Source of the DNA: Monosiga brevicollis MX1
Lineage: Eukaryota > Opisthokonta > Choanoflagellata > Craspedida > Salpingoecidae
Length of the DNA stretch: 64,000 bases
Assembly (NCBI RefSeq): GCF_000002865.3
Contig: NW_001865046.1
Location: forward strand, 641,492 to 705,491
Direction of reading: 5' to 3'
Below are positions 46,101 through 58,168 of this stretch, piece after piece. The notes beneath the pieces were generated by a model. It searched no databases and was not told the DNA's origin. It was given only the letters and a program-made list of their open reading frames with translations. Positions within the stretch are counted from its first letter, which is position 1, and the number at the start of each line of letters is the position of its first letter. The position numbers and the translations under genes were made by a program.

Positions 46101-46468
46101 GTGGCGGTCGTCGCGTTGTCGAACCAGCCCACAATATTCAAGCAGCTGTGCTCCAGCGTGGCGTTGACTAAAGTCAAGGCTTGGGCCTGATCCAGGGCCT
46201 TGCCGTTTTCGGCAAAGACACCATCGCGCCCATCAATGGAAAAGTTGAGCAGGGTCAGCTCAGCCACGGGCAAGCCGGACTGCCAGGCCGTCCCATGTGG
46301 CCCCACGACCGTCACCCCCTTTGCTACTTGAACCTCAAACGATCCCAAGGTAAAATTAGCTGGCAGCTCCACAACTGTACCAATTTCATGAGCCTGGGCC
46401 ACCACCATGGCTACCAGCAGCGCCAACACGACCGCCACCAGGGCCATCCGATTCAGCAGCACCGCCAT
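43188..46468 (-). CDS. Secreted GH31 glycosidase, predicted sulfoquinovosidase
   Basis: Nine exons (45584-46468, 44817-45440, 44576-44683, 44431-44495, 44157-44266, 43951-44055, 43658-43773, 43402-43560, 43188-43292) encode 758 residues in frame. A signal peptide (RMALVAVVLALLVAMVVAQA) is followed by the N-terminal GH31 beta domain with HGFGEQYSVLDFKGRRVPIM. The (beta/alpha)8 barrel follows: FWLQDWTGERETVFGDRLWW, then the nucleophile Asp in SGWMSDFGEYLL, the acid/base Asp in TLFWMGDQLPTYD, and SDIGGYTMVN. The C-terminal beta domains include LMLGDDILFAPI and PYGQPLIFFAGES. By remembered alignment to E. coli YihQ, the sulfonate-contacting Q288, R301, W304 and Y508 are all present with the same spacing. 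I infer release of sulfoquinovose from plant or cyanobacterial sulfolipid headgroups in the food vacuole or outside the cell. A general alpha-glucosidase role is less likely. Confidence 0.87.
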
Positions 46469-46938
46469 GGTTTTCCACTGCGAAGAAAATGCCTGCACAG
46501 TCTCATTCGTACCTGGAAAGTTAAAAAAAACCCACGAGTTTGTCAGCAAAATTTTGATGTCAGAAAGTTAACTTTGAAGGGTTATGCTCGATATCGGTTT
46601 TATTTTCTCATTTTATTTTTTTAAAATTTTCGATTTTTGCTCAAAAAAAATTTGTGGAACATTCCTCGAGCCCCGCTACCACGCCTGGCTGCTGCTGCTG
46701 GTCCTGGTAGTGCTGGCTGGTGAGTTACATGAGAGATCGGTAGGTCCGCGATTTGCCATTTGTCTCTGCAGGACGGGAGGGATCGGCGAATCTACAGCTT
46801 TTGGGTAGCACGAGCTTCGCAAGAAACAGAAAGCCAATGCGCCCTCGCTGCTAAGCACGACGAGCAACGGGGGTATTCTGCTCGGTTTCCTTTTGAAGCT
46901 GGCCCCTAGTGCGCATCTGTCAATTTGATTGACTAGCC
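46469..46938. promoter_or_regulatory. Divergent promoter interval GH31 / NPHP4
   Basis: 470 bp between two divergent start codons, AT-rich at 46510-46660. Unlike the other divergent intervals in the window, it has no dinucleotide repeat. It contains a small plus-strand frame described separately. Confidence 0.5.
46584..46854 (+). other. Possible small spliced ORF with a signal-peptide-like segment
   Basis: An ATG at 46584 opens a frame containing RYHAWLLLLVLVVLAG directly before a GTGAGT donor at 46720. After a possible 52-bp intron the frame continues with REGSANLQLLGSTSFARNRK and stops at 46852-46854. It may instead be part of a spliced NPHP4 5' UTR or a chance frame; the intron is shorter than most here. 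Confidence 0.2.
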
Positions 46939-49835
46939 ATGGCAAGCCCCGTCGCCATGCGCTTTGAGGATGTGCGGCGCATCCCCTACCTACCTTTGCC
47001 TCCAAACAATGATTTCCAGACGGCTTCCGAATGGAACGGCCTCGTCTTGACAAGCCAGGCCATCAAGGACCTTCCCCTCCCCTCCTACCTCGAGGTTAGC
47101 TCCCTCGCGCTGCTGTGCATACTGTGTACTCGTCCACTAGGGAAAAGGAAAAGAAGAAGCCAGCTCGACCTTTCATTCCACACAAACCACCAAACCGAAT
47201 TTCACCCTGGGTGTTTGCTTGACTCCTTGCTGCTTAGCCCGACTCGGAAGCGGCTGTGGCCGTGCGCTACACTTGCTTCGATGATTTTCATCGCGTCTTC
47301 TTCGGACGCACCTGGCAATCGTCCTGGATCTCAGTGCCTTGGCACGAGCAGCATGTTGATATCCGGCTTGATGCCCGTGCCGCCTGCCTCACAAGACTTT
47401 TAGACCCAGACTGTCACGTGGTGGTTGAGCTCGTCTTGCGGTACCAGGCCCCGACCCGCCAAGCCAATCAGCGCACAACCCGCTTCCTAGGGCTGGGTTG
47501 GACCATCCTGCCAGCCTTTTCTCAGCTCTCCGAAGCGCCTAGCATGACTGATGTTCGCCCCGATGCAGCGCCGACCCACAACCAACCTCTGCTGCCCGGT
47601 ACCCCGCGCGCGCTTCTCGTCCTCAAGGATGGCCCCCTCGCTAGCCACTGGGATGAACTCACCCAGAGCGCGGGCAACGTGGGTCAGCGCGGCCACCTTC
47701 ACCTACATTTGGCCCAATGGCCACCGCTCCTTCACTGCAAACCTTATATCCAAGACAACTGGTTTTTTGGGCCCTACGATGCACCGGCTGGCGTCTTGAC
47801 GAATCCTACATCTGGGCTCCCCTGGCCGACCACTTGCGAACCGGCTGAGCCCTGCAGTCGAGAAGCAGCTGAGATAACCGTAACCCTGTTTCCCTCCACC
47901 TCAGAGTACAGCAACACGCTGATGGCAGCCCTTGCACTGGTTGGTTCCATCAGCTCATCCCCAAGCCTCTGCCTTCAGGAAGGCTCTCGGCTCATATGCT
48001 TTGGCTCAGCGAGTAATCTTCTTCTCACATCTTCTTGCTCGTTTCCCATTGCCGTGATATCAACGTCTACTATAGCATCACGGTGTCAGCGAAGGGCAAG
48101 TTGCCATCAAAGGTTACCAACTGTCGGTAAGGCCTGCCTTGGTAGCACGCCTTGCCGTTGGAACCGAGCACGCTCGCACCAGGTGACCCTCATTGGCACG
48201 GTGTGCCTCGATAGATGGGCGTCCACAACGGATCCATTTTTGTGACACCACCCAGCACAGTGCGCCTCAAGTCTTTGGAGGACACCCGCCTGGTGTTTGA
48301 TGGCTTTCTTGCGCTGCGCAACTTGCATGAGCTTCCGCACTTGGCCATTATGGCCTGGCTGTATGCCGAGTATGTCGTGGATGACGCTCCACCTCCACAG
48401 GCCAGCAAGTCAAAGACTCGCCTTGGTAGCTTTCGGCGCAAGGTCAGTGCACCCGTTTGTCTCGGCTAGCCTCTCGATTTGTGGAACAACGCCTCATGCA
48501 TCCAATCGACCCTTGATGGTTCGCCTGGCTAGTCAACGCGTTCCAAACACGGCGTTAAAGCAGTGGCTTCGCACAAAGCCGTTCAGAATCGTCTCCTGCA
48601 ATGGGGCTATGCGTGCCCCTTTGCGGATGGCAACCACCTTCCCCAAGGCGAGCTGGGCGTGCACATGATGTTGTCCGACCACTCTGCCGAGCTCATGCCG
48701 GAAAGCGATGTGCTATTTGCCGGCGTCACTCCGGGCAACGCACTCAAGGTTCTGACCAACCGGTGCGTGTGCCATCAACCGCTCGTTCTCGATTACACAC
48801 GGTCCTCAATGATTTGTCTGTGCTCTTCACCATGTGTANNNNNNNNNNNNNNNNNNNNNNNNNNNNNNNNNNNNNNNNNNNNNNNNNNNNNNNNNNNNNN
48901 NNNNNNNNNNNNNNNNNNNNNNNNNNNNNNNNNNNNNNNNNNNNNNNNNNNNNNNNNNNNNNNNNNNNNNNNNNNNNNNNNNNNNNNNNNNNNNNNNNNN
49001 NNNNNNNNNNNNNNNNNNNNNNNNNNNNNNNNNNNNNNNNNNNNNNNNNNNNNNNNNNNNNNNNNNNNNNNNNNNNNNNNNNNNNNNNNNNNNNNNNNNN
49101 NNNNNNNNNNNNNNNNNNNNNNNNNNNNNNNNNNNNNNNNNNNNNNNNNNNNNNNNNNNNNNNNNNNNNNNNNNNNNNNNNNNNNNNNNNNNNNNNNNNN
49201 NNNNNNNNNNNNNNNNNNNNNNNNNNNNNNNNNNNNNNNNNNNNNNNNNNNNNNNNNNNNNNNNNNNNNNNNNNNNNNNNNNNNNNNNNNNNNNNNNNNN
49301 NNNNNNNNNNNNNNNNNNNNNNNNNNNNNNNNNNNNNNNNNNNNNNNNNNNNNNNNNNNNNNNNNNNNNNNNNNNNNNNNNNNNNNNNNNNNNNNNNNNN
49401 NNNNNNNNNNNNNNNNNNNNNNNNNNNNNNNNNNNNNNNNNNNNNNNNNNNNNNNNNNNNNNNNNNNNNNNNNNNNNNNNNNNNNNNNNNNNNNNNNNNN
49501 NNNNNNNNNNNNNNNNNNNNNNNNNNNNNNNNNNNNNNNNNNNNNNNNNNNNNNNNNNNNNNNNNNNNNNNNNNNNNNNNNNNNNNNNNNNNNNNNNNNN
49601 NNNNNNNNNNNNNNNNNNNNNNNNNNNNNNNNNNNNNNNNNNNNNNNNNNNNNNNNNNNNNNNNNNNNNNNNNNNNNNNNNNNNNNNNNNNNNNNNNNNN
49701 NNNNNNNNNNNNNNNNNNNNNNNNNNNNNNNNNNNNNNNNNNNNNNNNNNNNNNNNNNNNNNNNNNNNNNNNNNNNNNNNNNNNNNNNNNNNNNNNNNNN
49801 NNNNNNNNNNNNNNNNNNNNNNNNNNNNNNNNNNN

Positions 49836-49891
<56 letters not shown>

Positions 49892-52800
49892 CAAATCTTA
49901 TAGCACTGCCGTTGATTATGCATTCAATGTCAATGTGTTTAGGGTCGTGCCGTTAGTCGCCACCTTCAGCACAGCGTCGTCGATAATTCCCAAGCAGCCA
50001 CTTCAGCCGCTCCCGGAACACCCAAAACCCACGCCCCACCCCATCCGGAGCAAAGCACAGTGCAACCGTTTTCAGAGGAACAGGCCCTGGCCAACAGCCT
50101 CAAATCAATTGTTGACGAAGCCGAACAAGTCGAGTTTCGGAAGCCCTTTGCCACTCCACAGCGTCCAGTGTCTGCGGCTAGTCAGTCCACGGGTCGTCGA
50201 CCAGGCGACTCAATCAATCGCTCGAGTCGTGGACGTGCCCCACTCGAATCTGTGCTTGAAACATCCGCAGAGCATCATCTGGAAGATGGTCGCCCCGTTC
50301 CTCGTTTGACACTTGACGAGGAGCGTGATCCTTCACCCATTCCCATCTTGCATGAACATGATCATGAGGAGAACGAAGCCCTTGCTTCGCCCCCCTTTGC
50401 CTCGCGAGCCCGAGGCTCAGCATTGCAGACTAAACCTCGTCTGCGCCATCCTGACGAGAATGTACCGGCACTGGAGGGTCGGGATCTGGCTCTCAGCGCC
50501 TCGGTGGCTGAGTTGCGACCCGTGTTGCCTACCGGCCAACCTGTGGCACGGCCGCGCTTTGAAGCCGCTGCAGATGACTTGCCCTTTCCCAATCTTCCCC
50601 GTCGTGTTTTGGCAGATTTGCAGGCGACGCCTTTACTAAATCTTGTCGACGCAGCCACACTTGAGGACATGCGCCGTCAGTTTGCAGACGGGCCGCTGCC
50701 CATATCCAAGGGTACACTGCAAGAAGGTCTCGAGTCACAAGATCCCTTGTCTATGGAAGACTTGCGGCTACACTTGGTAGCCTACCAGCACCAAGCGCCT
50801 CGACTTCCTCCCTCGGGCTTGCCTGGTGCCCCAGCACGAGCCTGGGAAGGCCCCCGCCAGATTTACGTGACTTTTGCTTGGCCTGGCGCCCCGTTGCTTC
50901 AGTCACCGGCTCTTCTGATTGATGACAACCTATCCACCCATGCAGATGACAGCCACAGTGCGTTTGGACGCTGCGGTGTCCTTCGGACGGGCCACGCTGT
51001 GCCCACCGAAGTCGGGTGGGCGTGTCGCCACCTGCTACGACCAAGCCTGCTTGACCTGGATCGCGTCCAGTTGGCACGCTTTTTGGCCTCCGAAACCCTG
51101 GACATTCTTGTTTTCGATGCAGATTCACATGCCCTAGTCGGCCAAGGCTATCTGCCACTTCGCTTTTTCCTACGTCAGGGCCGCCGCTGCACAGTGACAC
51201 CGATTGAACTCCAACTCTTAGCCGTGGGTCTCCCCCCACCTCTGGGCCCAACAGATCGTGGTGGCCCTGCCGCGCTCCTCCCGCGAAAACTGCAAGGCAC
51301 TTTGTTCCTGCGCATCGCCTCGATTGGTCGCGCACCGACTCCAGGCCGAGATGCCACAATCCTACAGCGAGACCACGGCTTTGCAGCCGCGGCTGCTCGG
51401 GCTTCGACCCATGAGGGTTCGCGTCTGCCTTTGGCACCACGCTTGGTTGACAATCACCCCAATATGCCAGCCGCGCTTGCCCTACTTTCTTCTGACCAGG
51501 AAGCCCAACGTAAGCGACTTCAATTAGCCAATGTTCTTCAGCGTCATCGCTTGCCTGGCGCCCCAGCGCCAGCTGCCGGAGAGCACTTGGCTCCCACATC
51601 AGCGGCCGGGCTGGCCAACAACCTCGCTGCGCTGGAAGCAGTACGGCAAGAGCACAAACATGAGGCCATTGAGCGCCTACTGCGCGACTCCATTCGCTGT
51701 GAGGTCGAACTGACTGCTGTGTATGGCTGCCTGGCTTACGTTGAATTCGAGGTTTCGAATCCTACGGCACAGCCACTCAATGTGGAGTTGCGCAGCTCAG
51801 ACGAGCAGCTCTTTCCCCTGGTGGATTCGCGGCAGTGGCAGGCTTGCTTGCGTGCCTACGGAAGTCGTACTCCGCTGGAACGGGACCTCTTGCAGGTCAA
51901 CAATGGCAGGGTATTGCTGTTTCTACACCCGCACGAGCGCGTCACAATCCCAGTGGGCTTTCGGCTTCACCACCTTCATCCAGCAGGACGCGCACAACCC
52001 CTGGCGACAACCCCTGCCGTATTTGGTCCGGACGCGTACCGTGACCCCATGGCCATGGGCATGCTTTCCACGGATCAGCAACAGACAGCCATTGAGTGGG
52101 AACCCATTCGGGCTGAACTAAGTGCATGCCGCCTTGATAGCGGAGATCCCGTGGCCGTGTGTGCCGTGCTTGCGCACCCTGCACGTCCAACCGCTGTGCA
52201 TATCGAATCGTTTGTGCATGAGGAGAACAGCATGTTCCGCAAGCAATTTTCTTGGCCCTTGCCCGCAACCTTGGCCGGTGAGCGAGTTGAGCCTTGCTGC
52301 GTCGTATCTGCAGACGAGGAAGCCTCGGTACACGTGCAACCCAGTCCAATTGGGGACCACGTTGCGGTCTTTTACCGGCGTGCGGTGGGGCCGAACGCGT
52401 GCACCATCAATAGCTATGTCTTTTTATACGCAGATGACGCCTGCGTACGCCCCATCGCGACGCGTCTGATTCAATTACGGGCGGTCGAAACCTTTCACGC
52501 TGACATCACGTGCGGCGAGCTGTCTCAAGCCACCTTGATACTCCGTGCAAGCCGACCCTGTGCTTTGGCGTCATGTCACTCTTCCCAACCCGCAGATGTG
52601 TCCGTGGAGCCGGCATCGCCCTTTGCCTTGGTAGCCAACGCCGTGACAGAACTAAAGGTGGCGCTGCATCCAGTCGTAATCACGGCCACTGAACGACAGG
52701 AACGAGTGCTACTTGCCCTACGAGACCACCACCAGGGAACCTTGCTACACATGTTTCTTCTGCAGCTACGCATCCGAGCACCAGTCGTGTCAAAAGTAAG

Positions 52801-53290
52801 CGCTCGCCACCTTCGCCCCCTCGTTCCTCGCGTCCTGTAACCCCGAAAAGCGTTGTGGCGGCTCGCATCTGACTTTGACTCTGGTGCACGTGTGCAGGCA
52901 TTTGCAGTATCTTTCCTAGACGACAGGCCACTTCAGCGTCGAATCACATATGACAACACAACCTCACACGCCAAAGACTTTCACTTGTACACCGACCGAC
53001 CGGACCTTCTTCAGTTCAAAAACAAGGTGCGCGACATTTGCTTGTAGGCCCACAACGCTACCCCTTCACCTCGCCCTGCCCTGGTCGAGACTCGGCCTAC
53101 CGCTAATTGAATTCGCTGCCTCCTTCGGTAGGTTGTTCGTGTTCCGTCCAAAGAGACGACTTCCATTGTGTTCAAAATTCTGCCTGAAGCGGTGCCAGGC
53201 ACGCGAGTTCACGTATTTCTCAACACACCCAATGGATCAACAGAGGAGGTGTTTCGTGTTGATGTGGCCGATGCCTCGAGCCGAGCTTGA
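46939..53290 (+). CDS. NPHP4: Nephrocystin-4, interrupted by an assembly gap
   Basis: NPHP4 is a large protein of the ciliary transition zone that works with NPHP1 and RPGRIP1L. The first exon is 46939-47094. Recognisable blocks follow human NPHP4 in order: RYTCFDDFHRVFFGRTW (human RHFFGRTWK); GTPRALLVLKDG; MGVHNGSIFV near 48215; LPHLAIMAWLYAEYVVDD; then, after the gap at 48839-49835, one very long exon (about 50000-52795) with IYVTFAWPGAPLLQSP, ASETLDILVFDADSHALVGQ, GYLPLRFFLRQGR, AYVEFEVSNPTAQPLNVELR and a hydrophobic-rich set of Ig-like repeats; and finally RRITYDNTTSHAKDFHLYTD and VFKILPEAVPGTRVHVFL at the end. About 1 kb of the gene is missing in the gap, so exon joints there cannot be given. 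The stop is at 53288-53290. Confidence 0.9.
48839..49835. other. Assembly gap (N) inside NPHP4
   Basis: 997 undetermined bases followed immediately by a CT repeat. Any ORF spanning the gap is an artefact. Confidence 0.99.
49836..49888. repeat. (TC)n microsatellite at the gap edge
   Basis: About 53 bp of TC dinucleotides, probably continuing into the gap and lying in an NPHP4 intron. Confidence 0.95.
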
Positions 53291-53528
53291 GGCAATGCGC
53301 GCACTCTTGACCCCGAGTTTGACACTGCACGAGTCAATTTATTTACATGATATCTAAAAGATAAAGCTCTGTCAAAATCACGGGCCTTCAGCTCAAAATG
53401 GCTTCATCAGCAACGGAACAAAAGATCAGGAAAAACACGATCGGGAACACGCACGCTCGCATACTTCGATGTAGCTGTGAAAACCTGCCTATTAGACTGG
53501 CCTCACGAGACACGCCGACATGGAAGGA
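53291..53528. other. Convergent intergenic interval
   Basis: Only 238 bp separate the stops of NPHP4 (+) and POLE2 (-), so the 3' UTRs must be short or overlapping. Confidence 0.6.
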
Positions 53529-56500
53529 CTAGTTACCCATGACACCTAAATCCGAAAACTCAACGCATGGCTCATCTTGGTCATCAGGGTCGTCGCGATG
53601 GAGGCGGTCGGGATGATAGGTGACAAAGCAACGAGTTTTGGCAAAACTACTGGGATTCACAACGCGGCAGCCCTGAACAGACACCAGACATGAGCACTGA
53701 GCACTCAAAAGAACAAAGAAAAACTGCTGGCCTCAACCTCATGTCTTACGTGATACAAGGTTTCGTAGCCCGCGCCGTCGTCCCCTAAAACCACCAACTC
53801 TGGCACTGGATACAAGCTCAAACTCTGTAATAGATGCCAAGGGGTTTGGAAGTGCCACCCGTGAGAGCAAGAGCTGGTTTAGAGGAAGAGATTGAGCTTG
53901 AAGGATGAGAAAAAAATCAAAAAGTATGGAAAAAATAACAAAAGGTACCTGATCATACTGCCACAGAATGGGTCGCACGTGAAGCGGGAGGGGGCACAAG
54001 TGTGCCTGATCTACCAAAGTTTTGGCCAGCTGGGAAAAGCCACGAGGTTCGATGGGTTGCAAACACAACACACGTTGCATGAGATGGACCAGTGAGGAGT
54101 CGCTGGCGTGGCCATACAGCCTTCTGTGCCAAGGCCATGGGTCTGACCATTTGCGGCAACATGTCCTCGTCATCCGAGTTGTTGTCAAAAGGCTTGACCA
54201 TCACATTGCGCCGCATTTTGTTGACAATGTTGTCGCGAAAAACCACAATGCCCTGTGTACCGTAGCGTATCCTGATGCACGCCATAGTTGCCAATATACA
54301 AACGATGCATGCCGAGGAATGAATGACACGGTGTCGAGAACCATTGCAGGTCCCTTCGCACATGATCCGAGCTCTCACCGGCAAGGATTGGTCGCGTTGT
54401 GCACTCGTTTAACAAAGGTCATGAAACGGCGTACGAGGGCCGATGGCAAGGGAGGTCTAAAGCCGACCATGCCAACAGCGTGAACCACAGCTGAATGTCA
54501 AGAAGCACAGATGAAGGATGTAGACTCCTGAAGTGAAGACGCACCTTGGCAGAACGTTGCCGGCTCCAGGGTCTTGTGGCCCCGGGACTAAAACAAAATT
54601 CCTGTAGTCGGCAGAAGACCATGGTGAGGCAGGCACGGCAGTTCGGTGCAAGTACAATCATTAAATGACAAGGAGGTCGGGGTGCGGAGGGAGGCGATCG
54701 TTGCACGTCAAAAGAATACTCACGCGCGGTGGAGCACTTCTTGGTGCTTTTCAAGAACCGTAATGAGAGATTGGAAGCCGTCTGATGTGGGTGCGAGCGA
54801 CGGAATGAAGGTGGACCGGCCAGGTGAGATGTGTGACCCGTGTTGAGGCGCCGATCCTTCTGCACAGCAAGGCACAAACCTTGGATGACCGCGTGCACAT
54901 CGCTGCGCTGCGGCTCGCTGCAGAAGTTGCCCATGAGCACAAAGGCCGTGGGATAGGACTGGATGGCAGAAAAGCCTGCCAGCATGTGGTCGAAATTGCG
55001 CAAAACGTCTGGATCGTCGAGGTAGAAATCAGAGAGAAAGCACACCATGGCTTCATTCTCGCGCTCTGACCGCAGCAGGCTCGCCTACAAAGTCAATCAT
55101 ATGGCTCGCGATGAACAAAGAATGCGAAGCGTGCATCATCACCAGCAAACAAACTAGAAAAGGAAAACATTAAAATTTGAGGAGCAAGTTTCACAAATAG
55201 TTGGCCCAGAACGTACGCGATCGCGGTGATTGTAGCTGCCACCAAAAAAGTTGAGGCCGGGGAAAGCAGCCAGGGTGTCCGCTCGAGCTTCCGCGGGGGG
55301 CATGCCAATGGTAAGCGCCACAAAGCGGCCATCCTCAAAATAGCCTGAAGCGTGTACCGGCGCGTCGAGGCACAGAGATGGTGAAACTCATGCAAGAGAC
55401 TCATCGGGATCAGAAGGACCTGTCAGAAACGGACCTCGAACGACGACAATACAGTTGTCAGTGTAGAGGCCTTCGTGAAAAATGTTGAGGACCTCGGGAG
55501 TAATATCGGCCTCGCTGTAGCCCATCGTTTGCGTGTAGAAAGCCCGAAGCTCATCTGGAGTAGGAAGGTGCAAGTTGATGACACCGTCCAAATCTTCAAG
55601 AGCCAGCTTGCCCTGTGACCAAGAAGGGAGGCACCAGGGGTGAAGCGCGAAAGTGGATTGAGAAGCACGAATAACAAGGTTGGTAGGGCAGGGGGGCAGG
55701 GGGGGGGCAGGGGAGGGGCCTTACATTGTCAATCTGCGTCAGGAGGCCGAGCACAACCGCAATTTGTCGCTGCTGGCCCGTGAGCATGCCTGCAAGTCAA
55801 ACACGCCGTGGTCATTCGTGAGTTCAGCGCGCTGGCTCGATCAGAATGACAGTAACGGACAAGGAAGATGCGAGCATCAGACCTGATTTGGCAATGAGTG
55901 CGTTGATTGGTGTTAGCTGGAAAGGCACCGATGTACACCAAGATGAGCTGCTTGACAAGAAAATTCAAGGCCACGCGCGCGGGCCAAGCCCAAATTTGTG
56001 GAAGGCATGGGCAACGCTTGTGTGTGGCGATCAGCAACTCGCGTGACGAAACAAGCTATAACATACGGTTTGCTTGACGAGATTTCCTTGATCATCGATG
56101 AGCCCCTCGGCGAAGACCGGGTGACGCAGCAGACGCTACACGTGTGATGGATGGTGGTGGTCAACCGAGTCCGAGAATGGCTATTTGCGAAAAGCCGAAC
56201 TATCCCGCATACCTGTCGGATGAGGTGATATCGGTCGCGAAACAGCACCGCTTTAGCATCAGCTGTCCCAGCAATGCTTGCTGGCTCATCGCGCCTGAAC
56301 AGCAAAGAGATTAAGGTGCACCATGAGACGGATTGGATTCAACGCGTCCGAACCCACTGATGGGGATAAGAGAGAAGCAAACCCATTTGCCCTTCAACAA
56401 AGCGTCACCAAAGGCAAGACGTACGGGAGAAAGAGCTTCTTGTCCACGTAATAGGTGAGGCGTGGTGCTCTGAGAGGAACACCGACAATGCCATAAAGAT

Positions 56501-57206
56501 GAGTAAGACAATGGCAAAACGAAAGCAATGACGACGTGCTTTCGAGCGATCGAGCCAATAAAGAGCAGAACGAAGCGTACTCAAAGGCCGGCACAACTTC
56601 AAGGAGAGAGGCTCTGCGTGGTGGCCACGCAAGTTTCAAGAATGAGCAGGACATAACCGGAAACCCTCAGTGCAAAGCAGAAAAACGACCACAGGCGGCT
56701 AGAAAGCCGTTAGCACCTACGGGGTCCGGTTCGTGCCCATCTGAGGCGACATGCGCTCGAGCGCAACCTCGATGTGCTGTGCTTCAACGGTGGCAGAGGC
56801 AACTGTGTTGCAAAAAAAGAGCAGTTGTAAATATGAGAAAAAAAAAAGGCAACGAAAATGTGGCGTGATGAGTGGTCTTGGTGGTGCAACCACGCTGGCA
56901 GAACGAGGGGCACCAGGAAGAATCAGCGCACCATCGCTCTTGAAGAGCTCTTGCAGGACCGACTCGAGAAACTCGTCAAGCTGCGTAGATGCCGAAGACT
57001 GGTCACCTAGGATTTTGCTGCATGCATCTTCCAACAAGTCTCGAGCATCACTGCAAAAAAAGGTGTCCCAAAGAGGCCAGTTGATCAGGGACTGGTTCAG
57101 ATCATCAAGTTGAAGCTGGCGCACAGCACGCGGCGTACCGTGTGATCAAGAGGCCGTACGACTTGAAGCGCTTGGCAATGGTTTGACGCACGTTCAGGGG
57201 CGCCAT
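53529..57206 (-). CDS. POLE2: DNA polymerase epsilon subunit 2
   Basis: POLE2 is the B-subunit of the leading-strand polymerase epsilon. Exon 1 (57139-57206, MAPLNVRQTIAKRFKSYGLL) joins an exon starting at 57050 (RDARDLLEDACSKILGDQ), reproducing the N-terminal helical domain. Later blocks in order: AVLFRDRYHLIRQV; VLGLLTQIDN joined to GKLALEDLDGVINLHL (OB fold); GYFEDGRFVALTIGMPPAEA; FPGLNFFGGSYNH (human NINFFGGPSN); AMVCFLSDFYLDDPDVLRNF; SYPTAFVLMGNFCSEP; FVLVPGPQDPGAGNVLPR (human FVPGPEDPGFGSILPR); GTQGIVVFRDNIVNKMRRNV; LCPLPLHVRPILWQYDQ; and CRVVNPSSFAKTRCFVTYHP near the C-terminus. The phosphoesterase-like fold is catalytically inactive in eukaryotic B-subunits. The stop is at 53529-53531. 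Some mid-gene exon limits (55700-56700) are approximate. Confidence 0.92.
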
Positions 57207-57368
57207 TGCAGCATTCAATGCCAATCAATCCAACCACACCCTACACCCCGGTCCCACAAGACACCCCCCAGCTCAACCCAACGCCACAAACACCACAAAC
57301 ACCCGCCCTTTTTTCGCAGCAGCACCGACTCGGACCAGCCAACAGCTCGCTCGTGTCAAATGTTTGTC

Positions 57369-57396
57369 TCTGTGTGTGTGTGTGTGTGTGTGTGTG
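57369..57396. repeat. (GT)n microsatellite
   Basis: About 28 bp of GT dinucleotides close to the POLE2 start. Confidence 0.93.
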
Positions 57397-57491
57397 ATAA
57401 CGGTCACTAGTTGAGAGACATTTGAGTCTCTGAACAGACTGACGACTTTGGCTTAGTCTCCGTGGAGACTTGCTTCCTCTCGTGTTCCTTT

Positions 57492-57493
<2 letters not shown>

Positions 57494-57556
<63 letters not shown>
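57494..57556. repeat. (CT)n microsatellite
   Basis: About 62 bp of uninterrupted CT dinucleotides. Confidence 0.96.
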
Positions 57557-57559
<3 letters not shown>

Positions 57560-57746
57560 GTCGCCGAGACGGCCGATGGCAGCGCTGCCAGGTGTCGATC
57601 GCCGATGCTGATAGCGGTCGATAACGGGCTGTAGAATTGCTGTGCGCGTTAAAGGAAGAGCTGTCAGACTCGACACTGCACAGTCTTTCCCCCTGGTGCG
57701 TTTTCAACGGTTTGCCCGCTGTCAACGCGCCTGAAACGCTCTCTTC

Positions 57747-57860
<114 letters not shown>

Positions 57861-58168
57861 CGACTTTTTGAGCAAGCCATCGCCTTCATCCCCGCCGGTT
57901 CGCCCGGGGAGAGGGACCTGCTTTGTTGTGAACAAAGCGTGGGCTTTGATTTCTGACCATCTCCTTTTCGCCCTCAAAATTTGCCACCGGATTTTGCAGC
58001 TCACGTTGCGAACTGGCTCATCCTTGGTCAATGCAGGAGCATTTCGGTCGCACATTCCAGTCGCACATTCCCTCAACTCCAATCGTGTGTCTTCTGCCCT
58101 GCCGTCGACACCAGCAACACCTTTGTCGTTCGTGCAGTGGGGCATTTTGATCAAACGGCATCACCGCC

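Noticed and set aside
48563-50309. Several 350-490 codon frames spanning the N run
   Set aside because: They exist only because undetermined bases contain no stop codons. The flanking residues are SLSL or RERE from the dinucleotide repeat.
50751-51599. A 282-codon minus-strand frame
   Set aside because: It lies antisense to the long NPHP4 exon, whose plus-strand product is clearly conserved. The antisense product has no recognisable features.
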